Below, piece after piece: positions 28,373 through 36,937 of a stretch of DNA of 64,000 nucleotides (position 1 is the stretch's first letter; every line of letters starts with the position of its first letter). The stretch spans positions 1 through 64,000 of the forward strand of contig DASZRT010000042.1 in assembly GCA_035549075.1 (NCBI GenBank). Reading direction: 5' to 3'. The notes under the pieces were generated by a model. The model ran no database searches and was not told the origin of the DNA. It saw only the letters and a program-made list of their open reading frames with translations. Source of the stretch: DASZFV01 sp035549075 (GTDB lineage: Bacteria > Myxococcota_A > Polyangia > Fen-1088). Made by a program: the position numbers and the translations under genes.

Positions 28373-29911
28373 CTACGCCGTCACTTGCGTGACCGGCACG
28401 GCGCCCTTGTCGAGCAAGCTCTTCCCGTTCGTCGAGATGACCTTGCGGTACCACTCGTACGAGTCCTTCGGGACGCGCTTCAGGTTCTGGTAGTCGACGT
28501 AGATGAGCCCGAAGCGCTGCTTGTAGCCGTCGGCCCACTCGAAGTTGTCGAGCAGCGACCACGCGTAGTAGCTGGTCACGGGCACGCCGTCTTTGATGGC
28601 GCGCGACAGCTCGAGCAGCACGCGGTGCATGTAGTCGATGCGCTGCGGATCGTGGACCTTGCCGTCGAGGAACACCTGGTCGCGCGTCGACAGGCCGTTC
28701 TCGGTGATCGCGATGGGCAGCTTGTAGCGATCGTAGAAGAAGCGCGGGCCGTAGTAGAGCGCCGCCGGCGTGATGGGCTGCCAGTCGACGCCCGAGCGCG
28801 GGTAGCCCCACGGCAACGGCACCATCTCGGCCTTGCCGTTCGCGCCCTTGCGGAAGGTGTCGGCCTTGTAGATGTTGAGGCCGAGGTAGTCGAGCGGCTG
28901 CTTCATCTCGTCGAGGTCGCTCGCCTTGAACTTCGGCATGTCCTTGCCGTAGAAGGCGAGCCCGTCCTCGGGGTACTTGCCGAACACGACCGGGTCCGTC
29001 CACCAGGCGTTGCGCCACGGATCGCGGCGATCGACGGCGAAGATCGCCTCGCGCGCCGCCTCGAGGTCCGCGGCCGACGAGCTGGCCGGCTGCGTGATCT
29101 GCGCCGCGAGCACGTAGCCGACCTTCGCGCCTTTGACGTGCGCGCGCAGCGCTTGCACGCCCTTGCCGTGCGCGCGCATCGAGTTGTGCGCCGCCAGCAG
29201 GTACTTGCTGAACTCGAGCTTGTCGCCCGGCGCGTGCATGCCGTCGAGCAGCGCGAGCCCGATGAAGCACTGGGGCTCGTTCTGCGTCGCCCACGACTTC
29301 ACGCGATCGCCGAGCTTGTCGCCGATGACGGCGACGTAATCGGCGAACCAATCGGCCGAGTCGCGGTTGAGCCAGCCGCCCTTCTCGTAGAGCGGCTGCG
29401 GGTAGTCCCAGTGGAACGCCGTGCACAGGGGCTGCAGGTCGTTCTTGAGGATCTCGTCGACGAGCTTGTCGTAGAAGGCGATGCCCTTGGCGTTCACGGC
29501 GCCCGTGCCGTTCGGGATGATGCGCGGCCAGGCGACCGAGAAGCGGTAGGCCTTCGCGCCCAGCTGCTTCAAGAGCGCGAGGTCTTCCTTGTAGCGGTGG
29601 TAGTGGTCGCAGGCGACGTCGCCCGTGTGCCCCTCGAACACGGCGCCCTTCTTCTTGCAGAAGACGTCCCAGATCGACTGGCCCTTGCCGTCCTCGTTGG
29701 CGGCGCCTTCGATCTGATACGAGGCCGTCGCAGCCCCCCACAAGAAGTCCTTCGGAAACACGTCTGCACCCTTGTTTCCGGTTCCCGCGCCCTTTTTCGT
29801 ATCGCCCCCCTTGCTCGCTGCCTTCGCCGAAGCCGCCGCCGCCATGCTCACCGCCGACACCCCCAAGAACTTTCTACGGCTCACGCCCGAGCCACCGGTC
29901 CGCTTGCTCAT
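28373..29911 (-). CDS. Tat-exported glycoside hydrolase family 1 beta-glucosidase-like
   Basis: Predicted beta-glucosidase or related family 1 glycosidase. The mature part starts FPKDFLWGAATASYQIEGA, the family signature, and the acid/base Glu212 is in TQNEPQ and the nucleophile Glu404 in ITENGL. The N-terminus GVSRRKFLGVSAVSMAAAAS is a twin-arginine signal, so it is exported folded; most characterised family 1 enzymes are cytoplasmic, so this is notable. A Lys/Gly-rich spacer follows the signal. Length 512 suits the family plus signal. The substrate cannot be told by eye. It sits upstream of lepB in the same orientation. Confidence 0.92.
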   Translation of the reverse strand: MSKRTGGSGVSRRKFLGVSAVSMAAAASAKAASKGGDTKKGAGTGNKGADVFPKDFLWGAATASYQIEGAANEDGKGQSIWDVFCKKKGAVFEGHTGDVACDHYHRYKEDLALLKQLGAKAYRFSVAWPRIIPNGTGAVNAKGIAFYDKLVDEILKNDLQPLCTAFHWDYPQPLYEKGGWLNRDSADWFADYVAVIGDKLGDRVKSWATQNEPQCFIGLALLDGMHAPGDKLEFSKYLLAAHNSMRAHGKGVQALRAHVKGAKVGYVLAAQITQPASSSAADLEAAREAIFAVDRRDPWRNAWWTDPVVFGKYPEDGLAFYGKDMPKFKASDLDEMKQPLDYLGLNIYKADTFRKGANGKAEMVPLPWGYPRSGVDWQPITPAALYYGPRFFYDRYKLPIAITENGLSTRDQVFLDGKVHDPQRIDYMHRVLLELSRAIKDGVPVTSYYAWSLLDNFEWADGYKQRFGLIYVDYQNLKRVPKDSYEWYRKVISTNGKSLLDKGAVPVTQVTA

Positions 29912-30141
29912 CGTGCGCCCCTATCTAACACACCCACCCCCGTCGGTGATTCGTCACAAGTCCGCCCCCTGCAACATTTTCAGGGAATGAAAATGACGAT
30001 CACCGGCCAACGATCTTCCCGCCCGAGAGGCTTACGTCCGGGCCGGGGACTTTGTTCGACCCCCGTCGTAGCCAAGGGACGGACCTTGCCGTTTTGGCGG
30101 AGGCCGTTTAATCCTGACGGCGCGACCTCGCGCGGCGGCCC

Positions 30142-30735
30142 ATGTCCCCCTTTCGCACCCAGCGGGAACTGATCGACGGCTTTCGGAGCGGAACGCGCGA
30201 AGCGCTCGAGGCGGTTTACTGGTCGCACGTCGATCGGGTCGAGCGCATCGTGTGCTTCGGGTTCCAGCAGCGAGAGAGCGGCCGCCTGCCCGGCGTCCCA
30301 GCGGCCGAGGTGCCCGACCTCGTGCAGGAGGTGTTCGCGCGCCTGTTTCGCGAGAGCACGCGCCAGGCGTTCGACCCGAGCCACGAGCTCGCGCCCTACT
30401 TGGCGGCGATCGCGCGCAACGTCGTCATCGATTGGGCGCGGAAGCACCGCCATGAGATCGTCGAGACCGCGGGTGACGTCGACGACGTGGCGGCCGCGGC
30501 CGACGTGCCGGAAGCGAACGACGACGAGCTGATCCGCGAGACCGAACGGTACCTTGCGACGCTCCCGTCCGACCTCGCGGCGCTGCACGAGCAGCGGTAC
30601 GTGCTCGGCCGTTCCCAAGAGGAAGCGGCCCGCGCTCTTGGTCTAACGCGCCAGAACGTCCGCACGCTCGAGACCAAGCTGCGGCGGGGACTGGAGCAAG
30701 CGCTACGACGCGCGCGCCTCAGCGTCGAGCGCTGA
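30142..30735 (+). CDS. ECF-type RNA polymerase sigma factor
   Basis: A 197-residue sigma-70-family factor. Region 2 is visible as EVPDLVQEVFARLFRES, with YLAAIARNVVIDWARKH, and region 4 as RSQEEAARALGLTRQNVRTLE, the helix-turn-helix. It lacks sigma regions 1 and 3, as expected for ECF factors. It stands divergent to the glycosidase, with a 230-base gap. The next three genes follow closely on the same strand: a membrane protein, a caspase-fold protein and a WD40 lipoprotein. The sigma factor may control this block; the downstream membrane protein could be its anti-sigma partner. The family group is not assigned. Confidence 0.85.
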   Translation: MSPFRTQRELIDGFRSGTREALEAVYWSHVDRVERIVCFGFQQRESGRLPGVPAAEVPDLVQEVFARLFRESTRQAFDPSHELAPYLAAIARNVVIDWARKHRHEIVETAGDVDDVAAAADVPEANDDELIRETERYLATLPSDLAALHEQRYVLGRSQEEAARALGLTRQNVRTLETKLRRGLEQALRRARLSVER

Positions 30736-30816
30736 CGCCGGGCGCGGCTGCGAAGAAAAATCAACCAGCCCGCGACGGAGCGCCGTACTGGATGATGATG
30801 ATCGAGGGAGCTCACC

Positions 30817-31404
30817 GTGCGCCCTGATTCGCTCGACCGCCTCTTGGCGCGGGGTCGCCTCTCCGGCCGAGAGCGCGAGGCGATCTTCGAAGGTGCGCTG
30901 CGCGACGCCCGCGGGCGGCGCTGGACGCTGCCCAGGCTCTTGATTTGGGCGTCGCCCGCGGCAGCTTGTGCCGTCGCGCTCGCGCTCTTCCTCGGGGCGC
31001 GCGCGCCCGCCGATCACCTGCGAGCGAAAGGCGAAGGACCGAGGGTGAGGCTCGGCGTCGAATGCGGCGGCGAGAGCAGCTCGCGATGCGCCTCGACCGA
31101 CAAGATTCTGTTTCGCGTCGAAGGCGTTCCGACGAAGGCGTACTTGAGCGCCTACGCCGAGCCCGGCGATGCAGGCGAGCGCGTGTGGTTCTTCCCGACC
31201 GCCGAAGGGACGGCTCCCGAAGTCGAGGCCGGCGAGGCGCCGCGCATCTTCGATCGGGCGGTCGCCGCGCGGTCGCTGCGCGCGGGCGCGTATCAGATCC
31301 ACGCGTTGCTGGCATCGCGCCGCTTGTCGCGCGAAGAAATCCTGGCCGCGTCGGATGAGAGCATCCTCGCGCGGCAGACCACGCGTCTCGAGGTGGGCCC
31401 GTGA
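30817..31404 (+). CDS. Single-span membrane protein, possible anti-sigma factor
   Basis: The 195-residue product (GTG start) has an N-terminal cytoplasmic stretch (about 40 residues, RLLARGRLSGREREAIFEGAL), one membrane helix (about 41-60, LIWASPAAACAVALALFLGA), and a periplasmic beta-rich domain with two Cys (ECGGESSSRC). This topology is that of anti-sigma factors, and the position directly after an ECF gene agrees, but no zinc-binding anti-sigma HxxxCxxC motif is seen. The periplasmic part shows phrases like RVWFFPTAEGTAPEVEAG typical of C-terminal domains in caspase-linked proteins. Its stop overlaps the GTG of the caspase gene by four bases. Confidence 0.6.
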   Translation: MRPDSLDRLLARGRLSGREREAIFEGALRDARGRRWTLPRLLIWASPAAACAVALALFLGARAPADHLRAKGEGPRVRLGVECGGESSSRCASTDKILFRVEGVPTKAYLSAYAEPGDAGERVWFFPTAEGTAPEVEAGEAPRIFDRAVAARSLRAGAYQIHALLASRRLSREEILAASDESILARQTTRLEVGP

Positions 31405-33050
31405 CGCGCGCGGCTGCCCTCACGCTCGCGGCGATCGCGGCGCTCGCGACCCGGGAAGCCTCGGCGGCAACCCGCACCTACGTCGTCGCCATCGGGAACG
31501 ACGAGCGGCCCGTCGAGTCGGCCAACGACGACGTCTCCTCTCTGCAGTACGCCGACGACGACGCCGCGGCGATCGTCTCGTTCTGGCGCGAGCTCGGCGC
31601 GACGACCGAGCTCCTCACCGTGCTCGACGCCGCCTCGCAGCGCCGTTTCCCATCGCTCGCCGAGGTCGCCCAGCCGCCGACGCTCGCGCGTCTACGTGCC
31701 GTCGTCTCGACGCTCGGCGCGCGCTTCGAGGCCGATCGGCGCGCCGGTGACGAGCCGTCGCTCGTCTTCTTTTACAGCGGACACGGCTCGGCCGGGACAG
31801 GCCAAGAACCGTCGCTCGCGATGCTCGACGGCGGGCTCACGCGCAAGATCCTCTACGACGAGATCCTCGCGGTTCTCCCCGCGCGCTACGTCCATCTCAT
31901 CATCGACGCGTGTCACGCCGAGGCGATCGTTCGGCCGCGCGACGCGCAGGCCGAGGTCGTTCCCGTCGACGAGGCCGATCTCGCGGCGTACGCCGCCCGA
32001 AACACGCTGCGTCGGTTCCCCCAGGTCGGCGCCGTCATGGCGACTTCGGCCGTCGCCGAGGCGCACGAGTGGGACGAGTACCAGCGCGGCGTCTTCACGT
32101 TCCAGGTCTTGTCGGCTCTCCGCGGCGCCGCCGACGTCAACGGCGACGGCGCGATCGAGTACAGCGAGCTGTCGGCGTTCCTGGGCTCGGCCAACGCCAG
32201 CGTCGTCGATCCTCGCGCCAAGCTCGCCGTCATCGTCCGCCCTCCAGATCTCAACAGACACGCCGCGATCGCCGATCTGTCGGGCGCGCGCGGGCGCGCG
32301 GCGATCCTCACGGGCATCGGGCCGGAGGTCGGGCGGTTCTTCGTCGAGGACGAGCGCGGCAACCGGCTGGGCGAGATTCGCGCCGAGGCGGGCTACCGCT
32401 ACGAGCTGCTGTTGCCGAGCGGCGAGCGTTTGTACATGCGCGCGCCGACGAGCGAGGGCTCGTTCGAGGCGACGCCCGGGACCCGCGTGGCCGTCGGCTC
32501 GGTCGTGCTCGCGCCGCGCGCGACCCGCTCGCGTGGGGCCGTCGAGAGTTCGCTGCGGCGAGGCCTCTTTGCGACGCCGTTTGGCCCGGCCTACTACCGA
32601 GGCTTCGTCGACGCCCGCGCCGACCTGCCTTCCGTCGATCTGTCGCGGAGCGCGCCGCTCGAAGCCGGACCGGATCTGACGCCGCAGCCGAGCACGCGCG
32701 CGGCCGCGCGGTGGAGCGCTCTCGCGCTCGCGCTCGTCGGCGCCGCCGGCCTCGCGGTGGGTACGGCCTACGGCCTCGAGGTCATGTCGAAGAACGACGA
32801 CATCGATTCGACGTGCGTGACGGGCACGACATGCTCGTCGACCGATCGCGCGCGCTACGACAAGGACATCGCCGACGCGAAGACGGCGCGGAAACTGTCG
32901 ATCGTCGGCTTCGCGGCGGGCAGCGCGGCGCTCGTCGCCGGCGGAGCGTTGTTCTGGTGGGCGCGGCCGCGCGCGTCCGACGGTGGCCTGTCGCTGGGGG
33001 CCACGGTGGGCCCGGCGACGCTGGGCGCGACGATGGGAGGCACGTGGTGA
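31401..33050 (+). CDS. Caspase-fold (C14/metacaspase-like) exported membrane protein
   Basis: Starts with GTG 31401. A signal peptide (MTRAAALTLAAIAALATREASA) is followed by a caspase-like domain: the YVVAIGNDERP strand, catalytic His128 in FYSGHGSAG and Cys171 in IIDACHAEA, so the His/Cys dyad is intact. Residues about 250-400 are a beta-rich domain, and two C-terminal helices (about 435-458 and 497-519) anchor it. The dyad suggests an active envelope protease or a signalling domain. It is translationally coupled to the preceding one-span protein and to the WD40 lipoprotein. Confidence 0.85.
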   Translation: MTRAAALTLAAIAALATREASAATRTYVVAIGNDERPVESANDDVSSLQYADDDAAAIVSFWRELGATTELLTVLDAASQRRFPSLAEVAQPPTLARLRAVVSTLGARFEADRRAGDEPSLVFFYSGHGSAGTGQEPSLAMLDGGLTRKILYDEILAVLPARYVHLIIDACHAEAIVRPRDAQAEVVPVDEADLAAYAARNTLRRFPQVGAVMATSAVAEAHEWDEYQRGVFTFQVLSALRGAADVNGDGAIEYSELSAFLGSANASVVDPRAKLAVIVRPPDLNRHAAIADLSGARGRAAILTGIGPEVGRFFVEDERGNRLGEIRAEAGYRYELLLPSGERLYMRAPTSEGSFEATPGTRVAVGSVVLAPRATRSRGAVESSLRRGLFATPFGPAYYRGFVDARADLPSVDLSRSAPLEAGPDLTPQPSTRAAARWSALALALVGAAGLAVGTAYGLEVMSKNDDIDSTCVTGTTCSSTDRARYDKDIADAKTARKLSIVGFAAGSAALVAGGALFWWARPRASDGGLSLGATVGPATLGATMGGTW

Positions 33051-35305
33051 TGCCGACGACGAGACGACCTCTGATGACGTCGACGGAGGCGCTCTGCCTC
33101 ATGCTCTCGCTCTTCGGCGCCGTCGGATGCTCGATTCACGGGCACGACCTCACCGGCACGGGCGGCAACGGCGGCACAGGAGGCAACCCGACCGGAGGCC
33201 GCGGCGGCCAAGCCGGAAGCTCGGACCAACCGGACGGAGCGGCGGACGGTGGCGCGAGCGGAGGATCGGGTGGCGGGGACGCCGCCGCAGGTGCGGGAGG
33301 CGGCGCCGCAGGAACGGATAGCGGGGCCGGCACCGGCGGCGGGGCGGGTGGAACGGACGGCGGTGTAGACGGAGCGGCGGGCACGGGAGGCACGAGCTCG
33401 ATCCCAGACGGCGGCGCCGGCACGGGCGGTGCCGTCTCGCCCTGCAACTCGGTCATCGGTTGGGGAGATTCGCCCAGCGCGCTCCTCGCTCCGAAGGGAG
33501 ACGTCGTCGCGCTCTATGCAACCGGTCGTCCGCCCGAGCTTCACCACTGGACGGACGACGCGACGCTGCCGCTCGCCGAAAATCACGACGGTGCATCTGC
33601 CGCGGCGTTCTCGTCCGACGGCACGTTGTTCGCGGCGTCGACGCCCGTCGAGCTGGACGTCTGGCGGGTCTCCGACGGCACGCTCGTCCACCAGATTCCG
33701 GCGCTCGCGAACGCGCGCACGCTCAGCCTCTCGAACGCGGGCGACGTCATCGCGGCTGTGCTCGGCCCCCCCGGGAGTCACCTCGTCGACGTCGGCGTCG
33801 TCTGGCGATCGGTGGACGCCGCCAACGTCCGCACGGTGAGCCCGGTCGATCACCCTGGGGTTGGGCCGATGCATTTTGCCCGCCTCGAGATCGCGGACTT
33901 CGCCGTTTCGCCGGACGCTTCGCGCGTCGCCATGAAGTACACCGACCTCGACTCGCTCTCGCAGCCGTTCGGGTTCACCGACGAATGGAAAGCGTCGGAC
34001 GGAAGCCTCGTTTGGAGCGATTTCCTCGGCGCTACCGTCTACGGAGAAGGCCGGCTCTCGTTCTCACCCGACGGCACGCACCTCGTCGGTGATGGCACGT
34101 TGGCCCAGGGCGGAACGGTCATCCTCGACGCGAGCACGGGGACACAGGTCGGCAGTGTGATCTCCAACTTGTTCCTCGTGTCATCGATCTCCGACGATGG
34201 AAAAGTGCTCGTTGGCTACGGCAGCGACCAGAAACACCCCATGCTTTACGACACGTCCACGGGGTTGAGCGTGCAACCGATCCTCCATGCCGGCGAAGTG
34301 GTGGTTGGCGTCGGCGTGGGTGCGAGCCCCAGCCACAAGTCCCGCGTCGTCACCAAGGCCGTTCAGAATCACGCCTTCCTCTATTACGAAGACGACGCCT
34401 CCGTGGGCCAACACGCCGCAAAGTCCTTCGACGTCGGCGGGCCCGTGATCTCCGCCGACGGTCAACTCGTCGCCGGCATCGAGGCTGGTATCACGGACGC
34501 CTGGCCGAACCTTTGGAATCCGGCCTCGGACGCCGTCGTCCAGACCTGGCCGACGACGTCCGCGCGCGGGGTCGCCCTCTCGCCCGACGCGTCGATGCTC
34601 TACGGCACCAGCGGCGGGACGTTCTTCGCGTTGATGCTCAACGGGCAAACGGGTGGCTACACCATCGACGCCGCCGGAACCGATCGGGTGGGCACGCCCG
34701 TCGTCTCGCCGTCGGGCGCGCTCGTCGCCCTGCCCGGCCCCACGTCGGCGGCTCAGCTGAGACGCGCCTCGGACGGTATGCTCGTGACGACGCTCCGGGG
34801 TCACACCGACGCCGTCGAGGTCGCCGCGTTCTCCGCCGACGGCAAGAAGGTCGCCACCGGCAGCGACGACGCCACCGTGCGCATCTGGGACGTCTCCGCG
34901 GGAACCGCCGTCGGCTCACCCCTCGCGATGTCCGCCGCGGTGCTCGCGGTGGCCTTCACGCCCGACGGAACCGGCCTCGTGAGCGGCGACATTCACGGCA
35001 ACCTGCAACTGTGGGATCTCTCCGCGGGGACGGTGAAAACGATGACCAACACCGGAACCGACATTTTCGGCGTCGCGATCTCGCCCGACGGAGCCACCGT
35101 ATACGTCGCTCAGAACGGCAACGGTTCGACCACGCCGGCAACCCCGAGCCGCGTCGCCCGGTATCACTTGCCCGATTGGGCGCCGCTGTCGCCCGTCCGT
35201 CTCTATTCGTCCACGAGCTTCTCGGTCGCCATCAGCCTCTCGAAGGACGGCTCACGCCTCGCGAGCGCGGGCGACGGTGTCATCCGCGTGGATTGCCTGC
35301 CCTGA
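33050..35305 (+). CDS. WD40-repeat lipoprotein with Gly/Ala-rich linker
   Basis: A 751-residue lipoprotein; lipobox LFGAVGC gives Cys27. Start choice is ATG 33050 (GTG 33047 and ATG 33074 are alternatives). Residues 31-127 are an extreme Gly/Ala/Asp/Thr-rich linker. The rest is beta-propeller-like, with two clear WD repeats at about 582-625 (LRGHTDAVEVAAFSADGKKV, then GSDDATVRIWDVSAG) and about 627-665 (VAFTPDGTGLVSG, NLQLWDLSAGT), and weaker ones earlier. The gene overlaps the caspase stop (TGATG). WD40 proteins commonly serve as partner-recognition platforms for caspase-fold proteases, which fits this neighbour. Confidence 0.85.
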   Translation: MPTTRRPLMTSTEALCLMLSLFGAVGCSIHGHDLTGTGGNGGTGGNPTGGRGGQAGSSDQPDGAADGGASGGSGGGDAAAGAGGGAAGTDSGAGTGGGAGGTDGGVDGAAGTGGTSSIPDGGAGTGGAVSPCNSVIGWGDSPSALLAPKGDVVALYATGRPPELHHWTDDATLPLAENHDGASAAAFSSDGTLFAASTPVELDVWRVSDGTLVHQIPALANARTLSLSNAGDVIAAVLGPPGSHLVDVGVVWRSVDAANVRTVSPVDHPGVGPMHFARLEIADFAVSPDASRVAMKYTDLDSLSQPFGFTDEWKASDGSLVWSDFLGATVYGEGRLSFSPDGTHLVGDGTLAQGGTVILDASTGTQVGSVISNLFLVSSISDDGKVLVGYGSDQKHPMLYDTSTGLSVQPILHAGEVVVGVGVGASPSHKSRVVTKAVQNHAFLYYEDDASVGQHAAKSFDVGGPVISADGQLVAGIEAGITDAWPNLWNPASDAVVQTWPTTSARGVALSPDASMLYGTSGGTFFALMLNGQTGGYTIDAAGTDRVGTPVVSPSGALVALPGPTSAAQLRRASDGMLVTTLRGHTDAVEVAAFSADGKKVATGSDDATVRIWDVSAGTAVGSPLAMSAAVLAVAFTPDGTGLVSGDIHGNLQLWDLSAGTVKTMTNTGTDIFGVAISPDGATVYVAQNGNGSTTPATPSRVARYHLPDWAPLSPVRLYSSTSFSVAISLSKDGSRLASAGDGVIRVDCLP

Positions 35306-35354
35306 CGAAACACGAGACCTGCCTGGAGACAAACGCTCGATCGTCCATCTGCGG

Positions 35355-36341
35355 GTGAACCGCGCTCACTTCGTGTTGACTCTTTGGGTCGTGGGTTCGG
35401 TGGGATGCGGAAGCGGGACCTCGCAACGTCCCGCGACGGCGGATGGCGACGCGGACGCGGCGGCTGATGATTCAGGAGGCAGCGGCGGCACGTCGGACGC
35501 CGTCGCCGACGCGAGCGCGAACGGCGGCGCGAACGCGGCTGGGAGCGACGGCGGCGACGCCGCGCCCTCTGATGTCGCGCTGGATTCCGCAGGTGATGCT
35601 GGCGACGACGCCGCGGACGTCTCGCCTGGTCCGTGCGGGCACGCCTTCTGCGAAGACTTCGAGCTCGGCCAGATCGATCCGACGAAGTGGCGCGCGCCGG
35701 CCATCGGCACGGCGACGATGACCGTGCAGACGAAGATCGTCGCGCACGGAACCTACGCCGTTCAATTCCACGGCGACGCCAACCCCGCGTCCGCCGACTA
35801 CGTCTACCTCATCACGAAGGCCGCGCCGGCCGCGCTGCAGAAGCACAGCTTCGGCCGCGCCTACTTTTACCTGTCGCCCCAGCGCAACGACATCGACATG
35901 GGCCTCGTCTTCGCCGGCACCGCGGGCTTCCCCAAGCCCACATACATGTCGATCGCCAACCACGGCACCGGCTGGCAGCTCGGCTTCATCAAGCTCTCAG
36001 GCGCGCCCGGCGGCGAGACCCAGACCTACCCGCCCGGCGACATCCCCGTCGCGAAGTGGCTCTGCCTCGAATGGGAGGTGAACGACGAACCCGACGAGAT
36101 TAACGTCTGGGGCGACGGCAAACCGATCGGCACGCTGAGCAAAGACAGCAAGGTCGGCTTCTGCAGCGGCGGCTGCTCCCAACCCGTCTCGCTCTACGAC
36201 AACAAAACCAGCAACCTCATCGGCGCCTTCACCGACTTCGGCTTCGGCTTCTACGACTGGCACCCGACCGGCCGCCCGGCGTTCGACGTCTACTACGACG
36301 ACATCGTCCTGGACGTGGACCGCGTGGGTTGCTTGCCGTAA
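35355..36341 (+). CDS. Lipoprotein with Asp/Ala-rich linker and lectin-like C-terminal domain
   Basis: GTG 35355 was chosen over 35277 because it starts a short lipoprotein signal (VNRAHFVLTLWVVGSVGC, Cys18) and avoids overlap with the WD40 gene. Residues 19-93 are Ala/Asp/Gly-rich. From PCGHAFCEDFELGQ onward (about 94-328) is a beta-rich domain ending in FDVYYDDIVLDVD, resembling concanavalin-like folds that bind or cleave polysaccharides. Three further cysteines near GFCSGGCSQP may pair. It follows the WD40 lipoprotein by 49 bases and may belong to the same envelope module. The family is not identified. Confidence 0.65.
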   Translation: MNRAHFVLTLWVVGSVGCGSGTSQRPATADGDADAAADDSGGSGGTSDAVADASANGGANAAGSDGGDAAPSDVALDSAGDAGDDAADVSPGPCGHAFCEDFELGQIDPTKWRAPAIGTATMTVQTKIVAHGTYAVQFHGDANPASADYVYLITKAAPAALQKHSFGRAYFYLSPQRNDIDMGLVFAGTAGFPKPTYMSIANHGTGWQLGFIKLSGAPGGETQTYPPGDIPVAKWLCLEWEVNDEPDEINVWGDGKPIGTLSKDSKVGFCSGGCSQPVSLYDNKTSNLIGAFTDFGFGFYDWHPTGRPAFDVYYDDIVLDVDRVGCLP

Positions 36342-36347
36342 CGGGGA

Positions 36348-36542
36348 TCAGCCCACGCGGATCAGCACCTCGTAACGCGTCACGATGAGCGCCGCGAGGA
36401 ACGCGCTCGACCCAATCAAGAAGATGGTTCGGCGGCCAGACTGGCGCTTCAACTCCCGTTCGAAAGGGTCGCGTCCGCGCGCACGCCGGCGCGCGCTCGC
36501 CGCCTCGTAGCACCGGTCCCATTCGTCGCTCGTCGGCACCAC
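36348..36542 (-). CDS. Putative small membrane protein (uncertain)
   Basis: Possible 64-residue product from GTG 36542. It has a charged N-terminal part (SDEWDRCYEAASARRRARGRD) and one C-terminal membrane helix (TIFLIGSSAFLAALIV), a sensible architecture. Upstream the same frame continues into the tRNA-Lys region, so the longer frame is not a gene. It faces the plus-strand lipoprotein, six bases from its stop. No RBS is clear, so this could be a chance frame. Confidence 0.35.
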   Translation of the reverse strand: MVPTSDEWDRCYEAASARRRARGRDPFERELKRQSGRRTIFLIGSSAFLAALIVTRYEVLIRVG

Positions 36543-36629
36543 GCTCGTCCTTCCAGCCCGCGCGAAGATCTCTCGGAGAGAAAGTACGAATCCTTGAGAG
36601 AACGCCCATCTGTTGAGTGGGCGAGCGCA

Positions 36630-36646
36630 GCGTGGCTTCGCCACGC
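36630..36646. repeat. GC-rich hairpin downstream of the tRNA-Lys gene
   Basis: A perfect 7-base stem GCGTGGC / GCCACGC with loop TTC, within a run of GAGCG repeats. A second inverted stretch (GGGGTTCG, about 36662-36669, against CGGACCCC, about 36685-36692) lies nearby. On the minus strand the pair sits just after tRNA-Lys, where a terminator or processing signal could be. No T-run follows, so a classical terminator is not shown. Confidence 0.4.
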
Positions 36647-36701
36647 GGAGCGAGGGGGGCCGGGGTTCGCGAGCGACAGCGAGCCGGACCCCGTCAAATT
36701 G

Positions 36702-36774
36702 TGGGCGTGGAAAGAATCGAACTTTCAACAAACGGATTAAGAGTCCGCTGCTCTGCCAATTGAGCTACACGCCC
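36702..36774 (-). tRNA. tRNA-Lys (anticodon CTT)
   Basis: Read on the minus strand, it folds as a cloverleaf: acceptor GGGCGTG with CACGCCC, anticodon stem GCGGA / TCCGT with loop CTCTTAA (anticodon CTT, codon AAG), and T-stem GAAAG / CTTTC with TTCGATT loop. The discriminator is A and CCA is not encoded. 73 bases. It follows the tRNA-Arg gene in the same direction with 45 bases between, so they may be co-transcribed. Confidence 0.93.
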
Positions 36775-36819
36775 GAGGTATTCAGTTTTCAGTCCGGAGA
36801 CCCATCCGCTTGCCAGTCG

Positions 36820-36893
36820 TGCGCTCGAGGTGAGTCGAACACCTAACCCTCGGCTTCGAAGGCCGATGCTCTATCCAGTTGAGCTACGAGCGC
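36820..36893 (-). tRNA. tRNA-Arg (anticodon TCG)
   Basis: On the minus strand the acceptor stem is GCGCTCG with CGAGCGC, and the anticodon stem TCGGC / GCCGA carries loop CTTCGAA, giving anticodon TCG (codon CGA). The D-arm (GCTCAACTGGATAGAGC) and the T-loop (TTCGACT) are canonical. Discriminator A, no encoded CCA, 74 bases. It is the first of two tRNAs downstream of the efflux operon on the same strand. Confidence 0.93.
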
Positions 36894-36937
36894 ATGGATT
36901 CAAGGGAGCGAGATATTGTTCAGCCGACCCCTCGCTG

